22,705 nt of DNA from a virus: positions 1 to 22,705 of the IMG/VR virus record IMGVR_UViG_3300008516_000144; one strand, given 5' to 3'. The notes beneath the pieces were generated by a model. That model was not told where the DNA came from. It did no database searches and was given only the letters and a program-made list of their open reading frames with translations. A program made the position numbers and the translations under genes. Below are positions 19,220 to 22,705 of the stretch, piece after piece. Every line of letters begins with the position of its first letter. The first letter of the stretch is position 1.

Positions 19220-19950
19220 TTCGGAAACTCCTGTGGGCGCGGGATGTAATAGCCAGTCCGCTCTTCGCTCAGGTTGTCCTTGACGAAGGCGGGAATCCGC
19301 GCCTGCCGGGCCTCCCACAGTAGCTCATTCACCCAATAGGAGTCTGGTATGACTGTGGGCTGCGTCTGCGAACCAACGATTATCCAATTTGGAAGCTGGC
19401 CCTCCCCCATCTCCACTGGACCGAGCAATGGCTCGAAACTGACAAACTTGACTTTGGCTTCCACCTTCGCCAGTATCGGCCATCGCTCATCCCAATCCCG
19501 TTGGCATGTTACGGTGATCCCGAGCCATTCGTTGTCCGCCTGATTATCGAGCCAGTTCGCGGCATATCGTTGTGGGTTTTTTGTCAAATACATAAATGTA
19601 TGCTGGGGCGCTAGAGGTGGAATTGAGCAGACACGCTGTATCCAATCCCTGGACACATTAGCCCCAAACAAGTCCCCCATGTCCACCACGAATATTCGTG
19701 TGGCCTTCCGGCGCCCCCTGGGGCCGTTGAGTCGCTTCGGCCAGAAGCGTGGGGAAAACGGGTCGTCAGGATCGCAGCCGGGCGCGACATTCGGATTGCT
19801 TAGATAGAGTGGTTTCAGCCTGCCATTCGCCAGGCGGTGAGCATAGCAGTATGGGCATCGCTTAGGGTTGTCGGGTGTCCCCGCGGGGCCGAGGCAACCC
19901 GTTATAGGGTTCCAGGTGAAATCGCACCATTCGATTGCGGTTCGGTTCAT
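19216..19950 (-). CDS. DUF5131 (phage Gp37/Gp68-like) protein with Cys triad
   Basis: I start at the ATG at 19950 (MNRTAIEWCDFTWNPITGC), 244 residues, since GGGAGGGGAA precedes it and it overlaps the previous stop. The opening 'IEWCDFTWNPITGC ... RCPYCYAHRLANG' is the hallmark of the DUF5131 family. Cysteines C19, C32 and C35 form a Cx12CxxC set that could bind an iron-sulfur cluster. Later motifs are IFVVDMGDLFG and VKFVSFEPLLGP, as in the family. The biochemical role is unknown; the Cys set and barrel-like strand pattern suggest a radical-SAM-type enzyme, as inference. It is coupled to an ASCH-like gene. Confidence 0.85.
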   Translation of the reverse strand: MNRTAIEWCDFTWNPITGCLGPAGTPDNPKRCPYCYAHRLANGRLKPLYLSNPNVAPGCDPDDPFSPRFWPKRLNGPRGRRKATRIFVVDMGDLFGANVSRDWIQRVCSIPPLAPQHTFMYLTKNPQRYAANWLDNQADNEWLGITVTCQRDWDERWPILAKVEAKVKFVSFEPLLGPVEMGEGQLPNWIIVGSQTQPTVIPDSYWVNELLWEARQARIPAFVKDNLSEERTGYYIPRPQEFPK

Positions 19951-20438
19951 TTCCCCTCCCATTGATAATCCCCCATGCCGATGATCCAGACACTGGGATT
20001 GCCAACCCAGCGCTCGCCTTCCTTGTGGAGGCTGTCCCAGAGGTCGATAAAGGCCCATCGGCGGTCTGGGGGATTCTTTGAGAGAACACCCCTGGCAAAT
20101 GTATATGGTGCAATGCCTTCTGCGATAACGTCTGTACGTGATATATCCTGCAACCGCTCCCCTCGGAGACTGGTGCAGAGATAGCTCCCGATGGCCTCCT
20201 TTCCACGTCCTCGCTGGATGGCATAGCGGCGGCCAACCTGCCATTTGATTCGACCGTGTTTGTCGAGGATGGTCGGCACAGTGTAATCGCCCGTTGGCTT
20301 GCTTTGGTAGACACGTTCCCATCGTCTACCTCTGTGTGCATAGACCAAAATTTCCCCCTCGTTCTGCACCCGCCGCGTCTGCGTCTTCCGCGGGGGCTCG
20401 GCCTGCATCGCCTTGATGCTAGATTGGTGGTATCTCAT
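19947..20438 (-). CDS. ASCH-domain-like protein
   Basis: A 163-residue protein whose ATG at 20438 overlaps the previous stop and follows GGAGAAGGGG. It opens SSIKAMQAEPPRKTQTRRV, the 'f..m...i..G.KtqTRR' start of phage ASCH-like proteins, then WQVGRRYAIQRGRGK, RLQDISRTDVIAEGI (the 'i..is.eda.aEG' helix) and WVGNPSVWIIGM at the end ('np.VwvieF'). The ASCH fold is PUA-like and binds RNA or nucleotides. Linkage with DUF5131 suggests the two act together on a nucleic acid, which is inference. Confidence 0.75.
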   Translation of the reverse strand: MRYHQSSIKAMQAEPPRKTQTRRVQNEGEILVYAHRGRRWERVYQSKPTGDYTVPTILDKHGRIKWQVGRRYAIQRGRGKEAIGSYLCTSLRGERLQDISRTDVIAEGIAPYTFARGVLSKNPPDRRWAFIDLWDSLHKEGERWVGNPSVWIIGMGDYQWEGK

Positions 20439-20644
20439 TTCCCCTTCTCCACCTCGCCTATGCGCGTTCTGGCATACTCCGCCTGCTCATCTGTGATAGC
20501 GATGCCATCCAGCCAATCGTAGAGCATCTCGGCAAACTCCTTCCGCAGCTCGGCATTCTCCGCCTCCAGCTCCTCGATGCGCTTCTGCATCTCCCGTGCA
20601 TCCGCTTCTACGCTCTGCTCCCATGCTACATCAACCCCCATCAT
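20435..20644 (-). CDS. small coiled-coil protein
   Basis: A 69-residue protein from ATG-ATG at 20644 behind AAAGGAGGAGGAG. The middle, REMQKRIEELEAENAELRKE, has regular heptads with Leu and Ile and should form a coiled coil; LYDWLDGIAITDEQAEYART follows. No family recognised. It may bring together other small proteins of this operon. Its stop overlaps the ASCH-like start. Confidence 0.72.
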   Translation of the reverse strand: MMGVDVAWEQSVEADAREMQKRIEELEAENAELRKEFAEMLYDWLDGIAITDEQAEYARTRIGEVEKGK

Positions 20645-20663
20645 CTCCTCCTCCTTTCATGCC

Positions 20664-20750
20664 GCGGGGCAGGCTTCGAACCTGCGAGGGTGGAAGCCTG
20701 TGCACTCTGGCACACACCCTATTTGGTGCTGCGTTACCAATCGGCCCCGC
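20664..20750 (-). other. tRNA-like relic 1
   Basis: On the minus strand there is a perfect T-arm (GCAGG TTCGAAG CCTGC). GCGGGGC at the 5' side can pair with GCCCCGC at the 3' side, sharing two bases with the T-stem, and a GATTGGTAAC segment looks like a D-loop. The middle does not fold into a standard anticodon arm: CACC-AAATAG-GGTG has a 6-base loop, and an extra hairpin (GTGTGC/GTGCAC) follows. I read it as a degenerate tRNA gene. No protein gene covers 20645-20841. Confidence 0.4.
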
Positions 20751-20799
20751 TTCAGGGTTTCGCCCACACCCCGTCCCCAAGACGGCCCACGGCTCGCAT

Positions 20800-20842
20800 A
20801 GCGGAGGCAGGGTTCGAACCTGCTCTACTCCGCATCTCCGCT
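20800..20842 (-). other. tRNA-like relic 2: acceptor-T-arm minihelix
   Basis: On the minus strand AGCGGAG pairs perfectly with CTCCGCT as an acceptor stem. A perfect T-arm (GCAGG TTCGAAC CCTGC) abuts it, but only 12 bases join them instead of a D-arm and anticodon arm. It equals the top half of a tRNA, 43 bases long. It may be a deletion derivative, a functional minihelix, or the tRNA 3' end of a phage attachment site. Confidence 0.45.
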
Positions 20843-21030
20843 TATTCCTCCTCCCTCTTTCGCTTCTCGTACATCTGGCAGTCGGGCGAATAGCTAGCAG
20901 AAATCGAGATCACAGATAGTGCACATAGGCCCTCCCCTGTATTGTGCACACACTGCCTAGCATGGCACAGCACAATCGGTGTGCGCACTGTGACCGTTGC
21001 CTCCACCAATGGATGTTTTATGTCCTCCAT
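20842..21030 (-). CDS. small Cys-rich protein, DUF1540-like
   Basis: A 62-residue protein from the ATG at 21030 behind AAAGGAGGAGGAG, part of repeat copy 1. CHARQCVHNTGEGLCALSVI then SISASYSPDCQMYE gives four Cys in the spacing C-x4-C-x7-C-x13-C with an Asn between, resembling DUF1540 ('C....C.yN....C.a..I.v......dC..f'), a putative metal-binding module. The C-terminus is basic/acidic (KRKREEE). Function unknown. Confidence 0.65.
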   Translation of the reverse strand: MEDIKHPLVEATVTVRTPIVLCHARQCVHNTGEGLCALSVISISASYSPDCQMYEKRKREEE

Positions 21031-21061
21031 CTCCTCCTCCTTTCACCCCCGCCTCCCAGCC
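21031..21061 (-). repeat. stop-plus-SD repeat, copy 1 (partial)
   Basis: Minus strand GGCTGGGAGGCGGGGG, then TGAAAGGAGGAG. It encodes the end of the 33-residue gene (AGRRG and stop) and the SD of the next gene. Copies 2 and 3 are longer and identical to each other; this one lacks their upstream half. Confidence 0.75.
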
Positions 21062-21144
21062 TCGTTCTCAGCCAACCTGTCCGCTCGTTGACCATAGCTC
21101 CAATCAGCATATTCCCAACATTCCTCTTCGGTCCATGTGCTCAT
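21043..21144 (-). CDS. 33-residue protein
   Basis: A short frame from the ATG at 21144, with AGGAGAAGGA directly upstream, to the TGA at 21043. The peptide begins MSTWTEEECWEYADWSYGQR, acidic and aromatic, then ADRLAENEAGRRG. It fills the space between two other small genes with the spacing used throughout the operon, which is the main support. No family recognised. Its last codons lie in the repeat shared with two other gene junctions, so this gene's end may be the source of that repeat. Confidence 0.5.
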   Translation of the reverse strand: MSTWTEEECWEYADWSYGQRADRLAENEAGRRG

Positions 21145-21152
21145 TCCTTCTC

Positions 21153-21389
21153 CTATCCCATCCTTCCCCAACCCCTTTTTTCCATAACCCATCCTACCCC
21201 TAGGCTATGTCCGACCCAGGGACGGACATGACAAAGCCCAGCTAATACGGCCTGGACCACTACGTTTTGCAGTCTGTATAATGATGCAGATGTAGGTTGG
21301 CGGTAGAGCCGCGTGTTTTTGCCGTCACGGAACATTACGCTTGTGGCACCATGATCTAGCCTATAAACCGTGATTTGCTTCTTGCGCAT
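21153..21389 (-). CDS. small basic hypothetical protein
   Basis: A 78-residue protein from the ATG at 21389, 8 bases after AAAGGAGG that belongs to repeat copy 2. It begins MRKKQITVYRLDHGATSVMF and looks like a small beta-rich protein (RLYRQPTSASLYRLQNVVVQ), then a Gly/Trp-rich tail. No family recognised. The tail is low-complexity, so the true protein might end earlier in evolution; nothing shows a break. Confidence 0.55.
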   Translation of the reverse strand: MRKKQITVYRLDHGATSVMFRDGKNTRLYRQPTSASLYRLQNVVVQAVLAGLCHVRPWVGHSLGVGWVMEKRGWGRMG

Positions 21390-21395
21390 CCCCCC

Positions 21396-21437
21396 CTCCT
21401 CCTTTCACCCCCGCCTCCCAGCCGACGGGGGCAGGCT
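21396..21437 (-). repeat. stop-plus-SD repeat, copy 2
   Basis: A 42-base sequence identical to copy 3. On the minus strand CCCCCG and CGGGGG can pair around a 12-base loop just before TGAAAGGAGGAG, placing a hairpin immediately upstream of the SD of the gene at 21153-21389. Confidence 0.85.
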
Positions 21438-21449
21438 TTCTCTGCCACT

Positions 21450-21668
21450 TCACCTTTCAGTAGACTCCAACCAAGCCACAGCGACAGCGCTGACTTGTAT
21501 TAGTTCAACCCTGGTCTCAGTTGGCTTGCCTTTGACGAGCGCCTTCGCAACTTCTCCGACCTCCTCCATCAAAATTGCGAACCAATATAAATCATCATGA
21601 TCTTGTTGGCCCCACACTCTATCCTGTCGGGCGCGCTCTTCCTGGATCAATTTGATAAAGTAGTCCAT
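21450..21668 (-). CDS. MazG-like nucleotide pyrophosphohydrolase
   Basis: I start at the ATG at 21668 (MDYFIKLIQEERARQDRVWG), 72 residues, behind GGAGGAGAA of repeat copy 3. The frame continues upstream to another ATG at 21773 (ATGA overlap, AAAGGGAGGA), which would add 35 low-complexity residues partly encoded by the repeat; I prefer the short form. LMEEVGEVAKALVKG carries the EExxE metal motif and VELIQVSAVAVAWLE is the following helix, as in small phage MazG-like proteins. MazG hydrolyses NTPs or alarmones; the small size means half of the usual four-helix set, acting as an oligomer. Activity here is inferred. Confidence 0.72.
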   Translation of the reverse strand: MDYFIKLIQEERARQDRVWGQQDHDDLYWFAILMEEVGEVAKALVKGKPTETRVELIQVSAVAVAWLESTER

Positions 21669-21672
21669 TCTT

Positions 21673-21714
21673 CTCCTCCTTTCACCCCCGCCTCCCAGCC
21701 GACGGGGGCAGGCT
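21673..21714 (-). repeat. stop-plus-SD repeat, copy 3
   Basis: Identical over 42 bases to copy 2; carries the hairpin-forming CCCCCG/CGGGGG pair, then the SD of the MazG-like gene. In the longer MazG frame it would be translated in a different frame from the one ending in copy 1, so protein conservation does not explain it. Confidence 0.85.
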
Positions 21715-21769
21715 AATCGCATAAACCCCATCATTATATTTGTTGCAGCGTGCTGGGCCGCGTAGGGCA

Positions 21770-22132
21770 TCATTCCTCCCTTTCGATTATCCATGCCTTT
21801 ACTCTCACCATACCATGGCGGAGCGGCGCCAGCTCCCCGAACGCCCGTTTGCTGAGATCGAGCGTCACCCCGCTGTCCGCAAGCCACCCTGTGTCATTTA
21901 CCCGTACCATCACGCATTTCCTCTCCGCGCATATCAGCAGTCGCCAGCCCCGCATCTCCGGCCACAACCTGTCATCCACCGCGGCCGTGAGGCCATTCTG
22001 GTCAAACACCTCTTCGGAGCGCGTCAGTCTCCCGTGATAATAGTCGTGGTAATGGGTCGCCTTCCCCACCATGTCTGATGGGCGGTTCAGCGCGGCGAGC
22101 AGGGCGAGCCAAGCGAGCAATTGTGGCATCAT
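21770..22132 (-). CDS. secreted RlpA-like double-psi beta-barrel protein
   Basis: A 120-residue protein. MMPQLLAWLALLAALN is a short signal peptide or anchor. The rest is one RlpA-like barrel: GKATHYHDYYHGRLTRSEEV (residues 23-42), LTAA (48-51), VMVRVNDTGW (74-83) and TLDLSKRAFGEL (90-101), matching 'G.aSyY....G..TAnGe.f...lTAA', 'V.V.DRGP' and 'iDLS..Af..L'. In RlpA the acidic residues of these motifs (E40 or E41 and D80 here) cut peptidoglycan glycan strands. A cell-wall role at entry or lysis is likely. ATGA overlap with the upstream stop; GGAGG 10 bases before. Confidence 0.78.
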   Translation of the reverse strand: MMPQLLAWLALLAALNRPSDMVGKATHYHDYYHGRLTRSEEVFDQNGLTAAVDDRLWPEMRGWRLLICAERKCVMVRVNDTGWLADSGVTLDLSKRAFGELAPLRHGMVRVKAWIIEREE

Positions 22133-22380
22133 TCGCGGATTGCCTCCTCAATATCCACCTGAATGCCGCGGATGCACTTTCTAATGCCATCGGCCAGCTC
22201 TTCTGGGCTATGCAGGCCGAGGATAGTTTTCGTTACTAGCATTAGGATGGTTGCCGTCCACCTATCTTCCCAATCCTCCGTCCCCGGCTCTCCCTTCGGT
22301 TCTAGGTCGGCGATCGGTAAAGCAATACCACCGCAAACTTCGGTGGCGCGTTTATGGCTGCGATACCACAGCGGCTCCAT
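22129..22380 (-). CDS. small hypothetical protein
   Basis: I start at the ATG at 22380 (MEPLWYRSHKRATEVCGGIA), 83 residues, with GGAGGCCGAA directly upstream; a further ATG at 22401 has no good SD. The C-terminal half is helical (ATILMLVTKTILGLHSPEEL, ADGIRKCIRGIQVDIEEAIR). No family recognised. It overlaps the upstream partial gene by 29 bases and the RlpA-like gene by 4, so it is translated in series with them. Confidence 0.65.
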   Translation of the reverse strand: MEPLWYRSHKRATEVCGGIALPIADLEPKGEPGTEDWEDRWTATILMLVTKTILGLHSPEELADGIRKCIRGIQVDIEEAIRE

Positions 22381-22705
22381 TTCGGCCTCCTTTTGGCGCA
22401 TTCGCCTCCATATACTTTAGCGCCTCATCGTAGCGTTTCTGGTTGCGTGGATTGTCAGCCCAAAGCGCCAGGAATTCCTCCACGCGTTCCGGCGGATAGT
22501 TCAGCCTTTCCGCGTGTTCCCGTAGCCCCGTCGCCCACTTCTCCTCCTGCTTGAGGTCCACCTTCTTAACTTCCGCCTGCGGGAAGGCATCCTGGATAGC
22601 CTCCGTTTCCTCATCGGGTAAGTCTCCGCTGTCATCCAGCTCCTCGGAAGCCTCGTAATCGAGATCCTCGGTGAGCTCCTTCTCCATTTCCGGTGTGGCC
22701 TGGGT
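22352..22705 (-). CDS. acidic protein, C-terminal part (runs off window)
   Basis: The frame is open to the window edge. An ATG at 22687 could start a 111-residue protein, but no SD precedes it and the codons before it (TQATPE) remain open, so I treat it as partial. It has a very acidic stretch (LTEDLDYEASEELDDSGDLP), then a small helical domain (ATGLREHAERLNYPPERVEE, FLALWADNPRNQKRYDEALK). It could be the tail of a larger protein, for instance a recombination protein, but there is no motif to decide. Confidence 0.6.
   Translation of the reverse strand, partial: TQATPEMEKELTEDLDYEASEELDDSGDLPDEETEAIQDAFPQAEVKKVDLKQEEKWATGLREHAERLNYPPERVEEFLALWADNPRNQKRYDEALKYMEANAPKGGRNGAAVVSQP

Noticed and set aside
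20645-20842. CRISPR-like or attachment-site repeat
   Set aside because: The two tRNA-like elements share only T-arm type sequence, not regular repeats with spacers; an attachment site remains possible but there is no integrase in view.

Overview
The window looks like part of a double-stranded DNA tailed phage or prophage of the HK97-fold type, with a bacterial host. Evidence: a recognisable packaging and head block (TerS, TerL, portal, MuF-type head protein, prohead protease, probable capsid protein), very dense packing, and almost every gene starting in an ATGA or GTGA overlap or a few bases after the previous stop. Shine-Dalgarno (SD) sites of the GGAGG type are strong, and bacterial sigma70-like promoters are present. 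The DNA is clearly GC-rich. Every gene I support is on the minus strand, so the map reads from right to left. I see no integrase, tail, holin or polymerase gene, so the window is only part of the genome and the host cannot be named.

Right part (22.7 to 14.4 kb): accessory and replication genes. These are a partial acidic protein, a secreted RlpA-like double-psi barrel protein, a MazG-like protein, small proteins separated by a repeated stop-plus-SD module, and two tRNA-like elements. An ASCH-like/DUF5131 pair, an ABA-sandwich-like protein, tRNA-Asp(GTC), a RusA-like resolvase, Cys-rich small proteins and a replisome-organiser-like protein follow. The organiser gene contains 10-bp iterons beside an AT-rich stretch, a plausible lambda-O-style origin. 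The block ends with a small Tat-signal protein and a strong intrinsic terminator.

Middle (14.4 to 6.3 kb): promoter P2 drives a ParB-like gene and a basic protein. Promoter P1 drives TerS, then TerL, several tiny genes (two of them tandem paralogues), portal, MuF-type protein and connector-like genes. P1, P2 and a third site, P3, share a palindrome of consensus TTGCTAATTAGCAA at the same place over the -35/spacer, which suggests one regulator.

Left part (6.3 to 0 kb): a small gene, a terminator placed only 20 bases before the next start codon, then a long ChaB/zinc-ribbon/protease/scaffold fusion with two well-formed internal start sites. A cysteine-rich putative major capsid protein, a GT-B and a GT-A glycosyltransferase, a small protein and two tandem paralogous methyltransferases follow, forming a possible glycan-decoration cassette downstream of the capsid gene.
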